DNA from: DAOTVC01 sp034437215
GTDB taxonomy: Bacteria > Chloroflexota > Anaerolineae > B4-G1 > SLSP01
Direction of reading: 5' to 3'
DNA length: 46,624 nucleotides
NCBI GenBank assembly: GCA_034437215.1
Contig: DAOTVC010000149.1
Span: 1-46,624 of the forward strand
Shown one piece after another: positions 16,635 through 23,660 of this stretch. The stretch's first letter is position 1. Every line of letters begins with the position of its first letter. The notes under the pieces are model-generated. The model did not search any database, was not told the origin of the DNA, and saw only the letters and a list, made by a program, of their open reading frames with translations. A program made the translations under genes and the position numbers.

Positions 16635-17789
16635 CTAAGGACTGGCAAAGTCGACGAAGACCACCGACCCATTCTCGACCTTGAGGATGGCGGCCGACTT
16701 GATGGGGTTGTGCTGCTCGTCGAAGGTGATGTCGCCTGAAACGACGCTGAACCTGCCGCTCTCCATGGCGTCGGCAACCACGGCCGGGTCGGTCGACTCG
16801 GCGTCGGCCATCGCCTGCAAGAGGATGGAGGTGGCATCGTAAGCCAGGGTGGCGAGAGCATCGGGCACCGCACCGTACTCTTCCTCGTAGCGCGCGACCC
16901 AATCCTGAACGACGGGGCGCGGGTCATCCGGGGAGTAGTGGTTGGTGTAGTACCCACCCTCGGCAGCCTGCAGATCGAGCTCCGCGGAGTCCCAACCGTC
17001 ACCGCCCAGGGTAACAGCCTCAATGCCCATCTCCCGAGCCTGGGAGTGAATCAGGTTGACGGTGGAGTAGTAGTCGGGCAGGTAGAGGACGTCGGGCGCG
17101 GCGTCCTTGACCTTGGTCAGGATGGCCGAGAAGTCCGTGTCCTCGCCGGTGTAGGTCTCCATGACGACGACCTCACCCCCCAGCTCCTCGAAGTTCTCCG
17201 CGAAGACCTCCGCCAGACCGCGGACGTAGTCGTTCCCCTGGTCGAGGAAGACGGCAGCCGTCTGGGCATCCAGCTCCTCACGAGCGAAGCGCGCGGCGAC
17301 CTTGCCCTGGAAGGGATCGATGAAGCAGGCGCGGAAGATGGTATCCTTGGTCGTCTCCGTCTCCGCATCATAGGTAACGGCGGGATTGGTGGAAGAGCCG
17401 CTGATCTGCAGCACGCCCTTCACAACCGCGATCTCCGAGACGGGGATGGAGGCGCTCGAGCAGACCTCGCCGACGATGAACTGGACACCGTCCTGCTCAA
17501 TGAGCTTGTTGGCGGCGCTGACGGCCGCCTCGGCACTGCACTGGCCGTCCTCCAGGATGGGCTCGATCTGCTTGCCCATCACACCCCCCTGCTCATTCCA
17601 CTCCTCAATAGCCAACAGCGCGCCATTGTAGGACGACTGACCGAAGGTTGCCACGTCACCGCTCATGGGGAAGAGCAGACCGACCTTGATCGTCCCCTCC
17701 TCGGCAGGAACGTTGCCGCCGGGTTGGCACGCCGGCAGGACAATCAAGGCCACGAGTAACAGCACGAACAACATGGGACGTGTACGCAT
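16635..17789 (-). CDS. livJ: Branched-chain amino acid-binding lipoprotein LivJ/LivK
   Basis: The substrate receptor of the transporter. The 384-residue precursor has a lipoprotein signal peptide MRTRPMLFVLLLVALIVLPAC with the lipobox Cys at 21. The mature part is a type I periplasmic-binding fold: TIKVGLLFPMSGDVATFGQSSYNGALLAIEEWN, FIVGEVCSSASIPVSEIA and VFLDQGNDYVRGLAEVF. The ATG at 17789 has GGAGGAG upstream. Ligand cannot be told from sequence; amides and other amino acids are also carried by this family. Confidence 0.93.
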   Translation of the reverse strand: MRTRPMLFVLLLVALIVLPACQPGGNVPAEEGTIKVGLLFPMSGDVATFGQSSYNGALLAIEEWNEQGGVMGKQIEPILEDGQCSAEAAVSAANKLIEQDGVQFIVGEVCSSASIPVSEIAVVKGVLQISGSSTNPAVTYDAETETTKDTIFRACFIDPFQGKVAARFAREELDAQTAAVFLDQGNDYVRGLAEVFAENFEELGGEVVVMETYTGEDTDFSAILTKVKDAAPDVLYLPDYYSTVNLIHSQAREMGIEAVTLGGDGWDSAELDLQAAEGGYYTNHYSPDDPRPVVQDWVARYEEEYGAVPDALATLAYDATSILLQAMADAESTDPAVVADAMESGRFSVVSGDITFDEQHNPIKSAAILKVENGSVVFVDFASP

Positions 17790-17901
17790 CTCTATCTCCT
17801 CCGTTGACTTAAGTTTAAAGATGGGACAACTCTTCAACTCTGCTCACATTTGACCGTCTCTCGGCTCTTCGACCTCCTTCTGCTCGGATAAAAGCAAGAA
17901 C

Positions 17902-17952
17902 CGCGACCAGAAGTAGCCATACCCTGTTCCGCGTAGAAACAGAGCGGTCGCG
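17902..17952 (-). promoter_or_regulatory. Structured 5' leader of the liv operon
   Basis: Between the predicted start site (about 17961) and livJ lies a 172-base leader. It opens with a stem CGCGACC/GGTCGCG (17946-17952 with 17902-17908) enclosing CTGTT...AACAG. No known riboswitch class is recognised. Confidence 0.45.
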
Positions 17953-17967
17953 TCAGAACACCTTTTG

Positions 17968-17996
17968 ATTGTAGCAAGAAACAAGGGGGGTGTCAA
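17968..17996 (-). promoter_or_regulatory. Promoter of livJHMGF
   Basis: TTGACA (17991-17996), 17-base spacer, TACAAT (17968-17973). Its -35 box is one base from the divergent -35 box at 17998, so the pair forms GTCAA-A-TTGAC. Confidence 0.85.
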
Positions 17997-17997
17997 A

Positions 17998-18025
17998 TTG
18001 ACCAAAGTTCAAAGTCCACTATAAT
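17998..18025 (+). promoter_or_regulatory. Promoter of the 18141 membrane protein gene
   Basis: TTGACC (17998-18003), 16-base spacer, TATAAT (18020-18025), giving a leader of about 110 bases. A CTGCATGCAG dyad sits at 18061-18070. Confidence 0.75.
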
Positions 18026-18140
18026 GAAAATCAGGACAATAGTAACTTGACAAGCCCCAGCTGCATGCAGGGAAAAGAAACTCTTACCAGTGCAGGTGCA
18101 TGTTGCTTGTAGCCCTTATTTCAATACAAAGGAGCCTTAT

Positions 18141-18536
18141 ATGTCAAAGAGACGCAACACGCTGATTATCCTTTTGGTGCTCCAGTTCATCGCGCTGATT
18201 CTCTACACACCCGACTTCTTCCGGGCAGCTCCGCAGGCCATCATCATCCCCCCCACCCTGCTCATTCTGATGATCCTGGGAGTGGCGGGCATCATCACCG
18301 GTACGCTCTCCCCCGCTCTGGGACGCAGCCTGCTGATCTTCGTGCAGGGCGTGAATATTGCCGTCCGCCTGATGATGTTCTTCCCCAACCTGAAGACAGG
18401 CGAGACCTGGGACATCGGGCTCATCATCCTGCAGCTGGTGAGCATGGGAATCTCCTGGTACACGATGATGCAGATGGAAAAGCGCCGCGTCGACACGCTG
18501 CGCCTCGTCCCTTCCAGAGAGGACTCTTCCGGTTGA
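18141..18536 (+). CDS. Small membrane protein of unknown function
   Basis: The 131-residue protein has four hydrophobic segments (LIILLVLQFIALILY, AIIIPPTLLILMILGVAGIITG, LLIFVQGVNIAVRLMMFF, IGLIILQLVSMGISWYTMM) and a short charged tail EKRRVDTLRLVPSREDSSG. No catalytic motif is visible. I start at the ATG at 18141, with AAAGGAG eight bases before. Its stop overlaps the -35 box of the L25 promoter. Confidence 0.75.
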   Translation: MSKRRNTLIILLVLQFIALILYTPDFFRAAPQAIIIPPTLLILMILGVAGIITGTLSPALGRSLLIFVQGVNIAVRLMMFFPNLKTGETWDIGLIILQLVSMGISWYTMMQMEKRRVDTLRLVPSREDSSG

Positions 18537-18560
18537 CAACTAAGCCCTTTGGGGTACAAT
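18533..18560 (+). promoter_or_regulatory. Promoter of the L25 gene
   Basis: TTGACA (18533-18538), 16-base spacer, TACAAT (18555-18560). The TGA inside the -35 box is the stop codon of the preceding gene. Confidence 0.85.
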
Positions 18561-18577
18561 AGCCCTGGCTTATCGAA

Positions 18578-18603
18578 GGGCCGCATCTCGATGCGGTCCT
18601 TTT
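18578..18603 (+). promoter_or_regulatory. Terminator-like hairpin in the L25 leader
   Basis: Within the 109-base leader a 9-base stem with one G-U pair (18578-18586 with 18591-18599) and a CTCG loop is followed by TTTT. It begins about 11 bases after the predicted start site. It could be an attenuator or a mRNA-stability structure. Confidence 0.5.
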
Positions 18604-18675
18604 GATTGAGACCCGGCATAAAATTCGCACCGGTAACCGTAGCGGCACCGGGATGTATGATGGAGGAGAGCAATT

Positions 18676-19356
18676 ATGGCTGAGCTGGAATTACGCACCA
18701 CCCCTCGTGAGACGATCGGCAAGCAGGTCAAACAGCTGCGCCGCGAGGGTCTGGTCCCGGGTATCCTGTACGGACGCGGGATCGAATCCATTGCCGTGAA
18801 GATCGACCAACAGGCTGCCGAGGATATCGTCCGGCAGGCCGGCAGCAGCACCCTCGTCAAGGTTCACGTCGAGGGCCAGCAGGAGCCCTTCAGCGTGATC
18901 GTGCGTGACGTGCAGCGGCACGTCATCCGCCGCGATCTCCTGCACGTCGACCTGCAGGCCCTGAGCATGACCGAGACGGTGCGCCTGCCTATCCCCGTCG
19001 TGCTGGTGGGCAACGCCCCCGCCGCCGAGGAGCTGGGCGGGGTCCTGTTGCAGCAGATCAACGAGATCGAGGTGGAGTGTCTGCCCGGGGCTCTCGTCTC
19101 GGCTTTTGAGATCGACGTCTCAGGCATGACCGAGATCGGCGACGCCATCGCCATCAAGGACATGGACATCCCTGCGGGCATCGAGATCCTCAGCGACCCT
19201 GAGGAGACCGTCGTCATGATCACTTTCATCGAAGAAGAGGTGGTCGAGGAAGAGGAGACCTTCGAGGTCATCGGTGAGCTGGAAGAGGTCGAGGTCATCG
19301 GCCGCGGTGCCGACGAAGAGGGCGAGTTCGAAGAGGGCGAAGAAGAAGCCGAGTAA
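18676..19356 (+). CDS. rplY: Large-subunit ribosomal protein L25, CTC form
   Basis: L25 binds 5S rRNA. Residues 1-90 are the L25 domain (RETIGKQVKQLRREGLVPGILYGRG...) and 91-185 the CTC domain (LPIPVVLVGNAPAAEELGGVLLQQINEIEVECLP). A Glu-rich tail of about 45 residues follows, as in many general-stress CTC proteins. It is usually next to pth; here it is followed by a terminator and an unrelated amylase gene. GGAGAG precedes the ATG. Confidence 0.95.
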   Translation: MAELELRTTPRETIGKQVKQLRREGLVPGILYGRGIESIAVKIDQQAAEDIVRQAGSSTLVKVHVEGQQEPFSVIVRDVQRHVIRRDLLHVDLQALSMTETVRLPIPVVLVGNAPAAEELGGVLLQQINEIEVECLPGALVSAFEIDVSGMTEIGDAIAIKDMDIPAGIEILSDPEETVVMITFIEEEVVEEEETFEVIGELEEVEVIGRGADEEGEFEEGEEEAE

Positions 19357-19512
19357 GCGCTCTTAACAGTATACCTTTCCGAGTGCTGGTGGGTGAGCTA
19401 CGTAAACGGTGCTTGCGTCACTGTAGTTTGCGAGCCTCAAACGCCTACGGGGTACGCCAACCCTACGCTCTCGGTCACGCCATCGGGAAGTTATTTCTTT
19501 ACGAACCCTAAG
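19354..19512 (+). repeat. Copy of the TAAGCG intergenic repeat
   Basis: The segment begins with TAAGCG at the TAA stop of the L25 gene and ends with CGGGAAGTTAT-N3-TTT-ACGAACCCTAAG (19484-19512), which matches 44704-44732 at 26 of 29 positions. The middle, GCCTCAAACGCC...GTACGCC, resembles the same part of the 44573 copy. It contains no credible ORF. Confidence 0.65.
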
Positions 19513-19533
19513 GCTTCAGAAACACCGAACGAT

Positions 19534-19562
19534 AACAGGCGGGTCGTTGAGACCCGCCTGTT
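19534..19562. terminator. Two-way terminator between the L25 and amylase genes
   Basis: A perfect 12-base stem (19534-19545 with 19551-19562) closes a GTTGA loop; AA before and TT after give a modest U-tract on both strands. Confidence 0.85.
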
Positions 19563-19581
19563 TGCTTACCAGCTCTGTCCC

Positions 19582-21270
19582 CTATTCCCCCTTTAGGATG
19601 AAGATCAGCGGCTGCTGCGCCTCCAGAGGCGGCAACGCCACTTCGAAAGCGCCCCCCGCCCCCACCTCAATCTCCACCTCGAGTGCGGAGAGAGCATCGA
19701 GGGCGCGGTACCGTCCCTCCGCGAGCGAGCTCTCCTCCACCTGCAGCACTACCTCTGCGCGCGGGCGTCCGGAGAAGTTCAGGACCACGAGCACCCGGTC
19801 TCCGTCCTCCAGGCGCAGGAAGGGATAGACGAGCCCGTCGCTGCTCTCGACGGGCATAAAGGCGCCCGTGTGCAGCGCGGGATGAGCGTGGCGCAGGTGG
19901 ATGAGGCGCCGGTAGTGGCTCAGGAGCGAATCCGGGTCCTCGTCCTGGCTTGCCACGTTGACCTCGGCGTAGTCCCGGTTCACGGCCTGCCAGGGACGAC
20001 CGGTGGTGAAACCGGCCTCCGCCTCCGCCGTCCACTGCATGGGGGTGCGGAGCAGCTCGTCGGGCTTGTGCCCCACCATCCCGATCTCCTCACCGTAGTA
20101 GACGAAGGGGACGCCGGGCAGGGTCAGATAGGTCGCCGCCGCCAGCTTCATGCGGTCCACGTCCCCCCGCAGGCGCTCCATCACCCGCTCCTGGTCGTGA
20201 TTGGTGAGAAAGGTAGCGTAATGAGAATCCGCGTAGACCTGCTGCACCTGTCGCATGTGGGAGCGCAGGGCTGCCGGGGAACCGCTCCCGACGGCGCTGA
20301 TGATGGCCTCGGCCAGGTCGAACTCGAAGGCGAGGTCGAGGGCCCCCTCCTCCAGATAGTGATTCACCTCCTGAGTGTGCGACCAGACCTCGCCCACGGT
20401 CATGGCCTCGCTCTCCACGGCGACGTAGTGCTCGCGGAAGGCCTCCAACCACCCGAGGGTCTCCTCCGTCGTCGCCAATCGGGGCGTCGCCGTCAGGAGG
20501 TCATCCTCGATGAGATAGCGCACGGCGTCGAGGCGGAAGCCGTCGGCCCCCATCTCCTCCAGCCAGAACTCGGCGACGTCGTAGATCTCCGCGGTGACCG
20601 CGGGATGCTCGTAGTTGAGATCGGGCATCTCCGACCAGAAGACCGCATAGTACCAGCCGTCACCCCGGCGATACCAGACCTGCTGTCCCCACGGGCCCCG
20701 ATAGTCCTGCTGCTCGTCGCTCCAGACGTACCACGCCCGCCTCTCGGCGTCCTCACCACCGGCGCTGTTGATAAACCAGGGGTGTGCACTGGAGGTGTGG
20801 TTGATGACCAGATCGATGATGACGCGGATACCCCGCTCGTGGGCCGCATCGATGAGGGCCTTGAAGTCCTCGTTCGTCCCGTAGTCGGGCTCGACCCGGT
20901 AGTAGTCGACGATGTCGTAACCGTGGTAGCTGGGGGAGTCCATGATGGGCATCAGCCAAATGCCCGTCACCCCGAGGTCATCGTCGGTGGCGGGATCACC
21001 GTCGTTGAGATAGTCCAGCTTCTCGATAAGCCCCTGCAGATCCCCCACCCCGTCACCGTCGCTGTCGTAGAAGCTCCGCACGAAGACCTCGTAGAAGACG
21101 GCATCGTTCCACCACCCCGACCGCGCTCCCAGGGGCAGGGGGGTCGGGGTAGCTGTGGGCGGCAAAGGTGTCGCCGTCGGCAGCACCGGGGTGGCGGTAG
21201 GGACGGGGGTCTCTCCTACGGTGCAGGCGACCAGAGTGCAGAGCAGCAGCAAAAGCCAGAGTTTACGCAT
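19582..21270 (-). CDS. GH13 alpha-amylase-family lipoprotein
   Basis: A surface glycoside hydrolase acting on alpha-glucans. The 562-residue precursor has a lipoprotein signal MRKLWLLLLLCTLVAC, a Pro/Thr linker, then the catalytic barrel. The four GH13 regions are visible: DLVINHTS, GFRLDAVRYL with nucleophile D248, TVGEVW with acid/base E294, and TNHDQER with D359. The C-terminal domain ends LPPLEAQQPLIFILKGE. Specificity (amylase, glucosidase or trehalose-type) cannot be fixed; GYDIVDYYRVEPDYGT and the TPMQW motif favour exo-acting oligo-glucosidase-like members. GAGGAGG precedes the chosen ATG at 21270. Confidence 0.92.
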   Translation of the reverse strand: MRKLWLLLLLCTLVACTVGETPVPTATPVLPTATPLPPTATPTPLPLGARSGWWNDAVFYEVFVRSFYDSDGDGVGDLQGLIEKLDYLNDGDPATDDDLGVTGIWLMPIMDSPSYHGYDIVDYYRVEPDYGTNEDFKALIDAAHERGIRVIIDLVINHTSSAHPWFINSAGGEDAERRAWYVWSDEQQDYRGPWGQQVWYRRGDGWYYAVFWSEMPDLNYEHPAVTAEIYDVAEFWLEEMGADGFRLDAVRYLIEDDLLTATPRLATTEETLGWLEAFREHYVAVESEAMTVGEVWSHTQEVNHYLEEGALDLAFEFDLAEAIISAVGSGSPAALRSHMRQVQQVYADSHYATFLTNHDQERVMERLRGDVDRMKLAAATYLTLPGVPFVYYGEEIGMVGHKPDELLRTPMQWTAEAEAGFTTGRPWQAVNRDYAEVNVASQDEDPDSLLSHYRRLIHLRHAHPALHTGAFMPVESSDGLVYPFLRLEDGDRVLVVLNFSGRPRAEVVLQVEESSLAEGRYRALDALSALEVEIEVGAGGAFEVALPPLEAQQPLIFILKGE

Positions 21271-21331
21271 AACGACCCTCCTCACGTTGACCTATGAGAG
21301 ATTGCACCGGCGAACGGCCCGGCTCTTCCTA

Positions 21332-21340
21332 ATTGTAGCA
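21332..21340 (-). promoter_or_regulatory. Extended -10 promoter of the amylase gene
   Basis: TGCTACAAT on the minus strand, an extended -10 box 62 bases before the ATG. Its -35 position falls inside the stem of the EF-G terminator and has no match. Confidence 0.5.
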
Positions 21341-21343
21341 TAC

Positions 21344-21375
21344 AAAAAGGGCCGGTATCGATACGATACCGGCCC
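21344..21375 (-). terminator. Terminator of the EF-G-like gene
   Basis: A perfect 12-base stem (21349-21360 with 21364-21375), three-base loop and five Us on the minus strand. Confidence 0.9.
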
Positions 21376-21396
21376 CTCGGGGTGAGAGCGGGAGGA

Positions 21397-23463
21397 CTAC
21401 TCCTCCTCTTCCTCACGCTTGGACTGCTCGATGATCTCCTGTGCCATGTGGGTAGGAACGACGTCATAGCGCACGAAGTCCATCGCGTAGACTCCCCGTC
21501 CCTGAGTGAGGGCCCGGAGGTTGGTGGCGTACTGCTGCATCTCCGCCAGAGGCACCTCGGCCGTGATGACGGTCTTGCCCGTCTGCTGTGCCATCCCCTG
21601 GACGCGCCCGCGCCGGGTGTTCAGATCGGAGAGCACGTCACCCGTGAACTCCTCGGGCACGGTCACGGTGAAGAGGTAGATGGGCTCGAGCAACACGGGA
21701 TGGGAGCGGCGGAAGGCCTCCTTGAAGGCCTCGCGACCGGCGATCTGGAAGGCGATGTCCTTCGAGTCCACCGGGTGCTCCTTGCCATCGTAGACGGCGA
21801 CCCGCACGTCCACGATGGGATAGCCGGCAATCACACCCCCACCCAGGATCTGCTTGACCCCCTTCTCGATGGAGGGTTTGAAGGAGGTGGAGATGCGACC
21901 TCCGAAGACCTCCCAGACGTAGTCGAAACCCTCGTCCCGGGGCGTGGGCTCCAGACGCATGTGGACCTCGGCAAACTGACCCGAGCCACCGGACTGCTTC
22001 TTGTGACGATACTGCGCCGACTCGGTGGCGGTGATGGTCTCCTTGTAGGGCACCTTGGGCACGCGGGCCGCCAGATTCACCCCGAAGCGGGACTGCATGC
22101 GCCGGATGGCGGTCTCCACGTGAGCGTCGCCCATGCCGGAGAGGATGGTCTCGCGGGTGCTGGGCTCGTGCTCCCAGTACAGGGTCGGATCCTCCTCGGT
22201 CATGCGGGTGAGGGTAGAGCCCATCTTTGCCGTATCGGCCTTGGTCTTGGGATAGATAGCTACGCTGTAGAGAGGCGCGGGGAAGGCAGGCGGACGGAGG
22301 GTGAGCTTGCGCTCCTTGCTGCAGAGCGTATCGCCCGTCAGCGCCTCGGCCATCTTCGTCACGCCCCCGACGTCGCCGGCGTGCAGGTTCTCGACGTTCA
22401 GCTGCTCCTTGCCGCGCATCACCGCGAGCTGTCCCAGACGCTCATCCGTCTCCGCCCGGGTGTTGTAGATCGTGGCGCCGGAGGCGGCAATGCCTCCGAA
22501 GACGCGGAAGTAGGTGATCTTGCCCACGAAGGGATCGGCCGTGGTCTTGAAGACGAGGAGGGCCAACGGCGAGGTATCGTCCACGGCAAACTCCTCCTCA
22601 CCGGCGGCCGTCCGGGCCTCGAAGGGGCCCAGATCGGTGGGGTTAGGCGCGAGTTGGACCAACAGATCGAGCACGGCGGTGATACCCACGTCAGTGGTGC
22701 TGGAGAGGGCCAGGACGGGCACGACGGAACCGCCGATGATGGCCTTTCGCAGACCGGAGATGATCTCCTCGGGCGTCAGTTCCTCGTCCTCGAAGAACTT
22801 CTCGAGGAGGGCATCGTCCCCCATCGCCGCATACTCGATCAGCTCCATCCGTGCTTCCTCGACGGCATCCGCCATGTCGGCAGGGATCTCCCCGGCTTGG
22901 CCCTCGGGGCCCATGTAGGCCTTCTCGTCCAGGAGATTGATGACGCCCTCGAAGTCGCCCTGCGAGCCGATGGGCAGCAGGACGGGCAGGAACTGCACGT
23001 CGAAGGCCTCGCGAAGTGAATTGAGCGTACGCTCGAAGTTCGCATTCTCCCGGTCCATCTTGTTGATCAGGACCATGTGGGGAAGCTCTTCTCCCTCGGC
23101 GTAGTTCCAGGTGAGCTCGGTGCCCACCTCGACACCGGAAGCCGCGTCGACGAGGCTCAGGGCCAACTCAGAGACCCGCAGGGCGCTGTTGACCTCACCC
23201 ACGAAGTCGGTGTAGCCTGGAGTGTCCAGCAGGTTGAGCTTGTGCTTCTTCCACTCGACGGGGGCCAATCCCAAGCTCAGGGAGATGTTGCGGCGAATCT
23301 CCTCATCGTCGAAGTCGGTGACCGTGCTCCCCTCTTCCACAGAGCCGCGCCGGTTGATGGCGTTGCTGCGGAAGAGCGCTCCTTCCACAAAGGTGGTCTT
23401 TCCGGAACTTCCGTGACCGATGAGGGCGATGTTGCGAATTTGCTTGGTGGCGTACTCTTTCAT
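21397..23463 (-). CDS. Elongation factor G paralogue (EF-G-like)
   Basis: A translational GTPase of 688 residues with all EF-G domains. G1 is GHGSSGKTT (16-24) where the main EF-G has AHIDAGKTT; G3 is DTPGYTDF and G4 is NKMDREN. Domain IV has YRHKKQSGGSGQFAEVHMRLEP, typical of EF-G, and domain V ends DLNTRRGRVQGM. The altered P-loop and short length place it with EF-G2-like paralogues, whose role is poorly known, not with fusA. It is not beside rpsL, rpsG or tuf. AGGAGG lies before the ATG. Confidence 0.9.
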   Translation of the reverse strand: MKEYATKQIRNIALIGHGSSGKTTFVEGALFRSNAINRRGSVEEGSTVTDFDDEEIRRNISLSLGLAPVEWKKHKLNLLDTPGYTDFVGEVNSALRVSELALSLVDAASGVEVGTELTWNYAEGEELPHMVLINKMDRENANFERTLNSLREAFDVQFLPVLLPIGSQGDFEGVINLLDEKAYMGPEGQAGEIPADMADAVEEARMELIEYAAMGDDALLEKFFEDEELTPEEIISGLRKAIIGGSVVPVLALSSTTDVGITAVLDLLVQLAPNPTDLGPFEARTAAGEEEFAVDDTSPLALLVFKTTADPFVGKITYFRVFGGIAASGATIYNTRAETDERLGQLAVMRGKEQLNVENLHAGDVGGVTKMAEALTGDTLCSKERKLTLRPPAFPAPLYSVAIYPKTKADTAKMGSTLTRMTEEDPTLYWEHEPSTRETILSGMGDAHVETAIRRMQSRFGVNLAARVPKVPYKETITATESAQYRHKKQSGGSGQFAEVHMRLEPTPRDEGFDYVWEVFGGRISTSFKPSIEKGVKQILGGGVIAGYPIVDVRVAVYDGKEHPVDSKDIAFQIAGREAFKEAFRRSHPVLLEPIYLFTVTVPEEFTGDVLSDLNTRRGRVQGMAQQTGKTVITAEVPLAEMQQYATNLRALTQGRGVYAMDFVRYDVVPTHMAQEIIEQSKREEEEE

Positions 23464-23501
23464 GAACCTCTTTCCTCCAACATAATTACCTTACGCGCAA
23501 A

Positions 23502-23519
23502 GACGGCCCGAGGGCCGTC
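23502..23519 (-). promoter_or_regulatory. Hairpin in the EF-G-like leader
   Basis: GACGGCCC-N2-GGGCCGTC, followed on the minus strand by TTTGCGCG, lies midway between the promoter and the start codon. Confidence 0.45.
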
Positions 23520-23546
23520 GTACTTTAGGCACTGGCTCAGACCTGA

Positions 23547-23574
23547 ATTGTAAACGAAGTTGACAGAATGTCAA
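23547..23574 (-). promoter_or_regulatory. Promoter of the EF-G-like gene
   Basis: TTGACA (23569-23574), 16-base spacer, TACAAT (23547-23552). The -35 box is one arm of the inverted repeat TTGACA-N3-TGTCAA (23560-23574). Confidence 0.8.
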
Positions 23575-23615
23575 AAGAAAAGGGAGTGCAGCCCCTGTTG
23601 TAATCACCAGAGGTC

Positions 23616-23642
23616 GCCCCCGCAGGCAGCACCTGCGGGGGC
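23616..23642 (-). terminator. Terminator after the receptor-like gene
   Basis: A perfect 11-base stem (23616-23626 with 23632-23642) just past the stop codon; no U-tract follows. Confidence 0.6.
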
Positions 23643-23660
23643 CGGGAACGATCGCCCTTC

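Noticed and set aside
17790..17961. Known amino acid riboswitch in the liv leader
   Set aside because: I see stems but none of the conserved core sequences of the glycine, lysine or other riboswitch classes that I know.
19870..21297. 475-residue open frame opposite the amylase gene
   Set aside because: Antisense to an intact GH13 gene with catalytic residues in place.
21382..23019. 545-residue open frame opposite the EF-G-like gene
   Set aside because: Antisense shadow of a well-conserved GTPase; no ribosome site and no family features.
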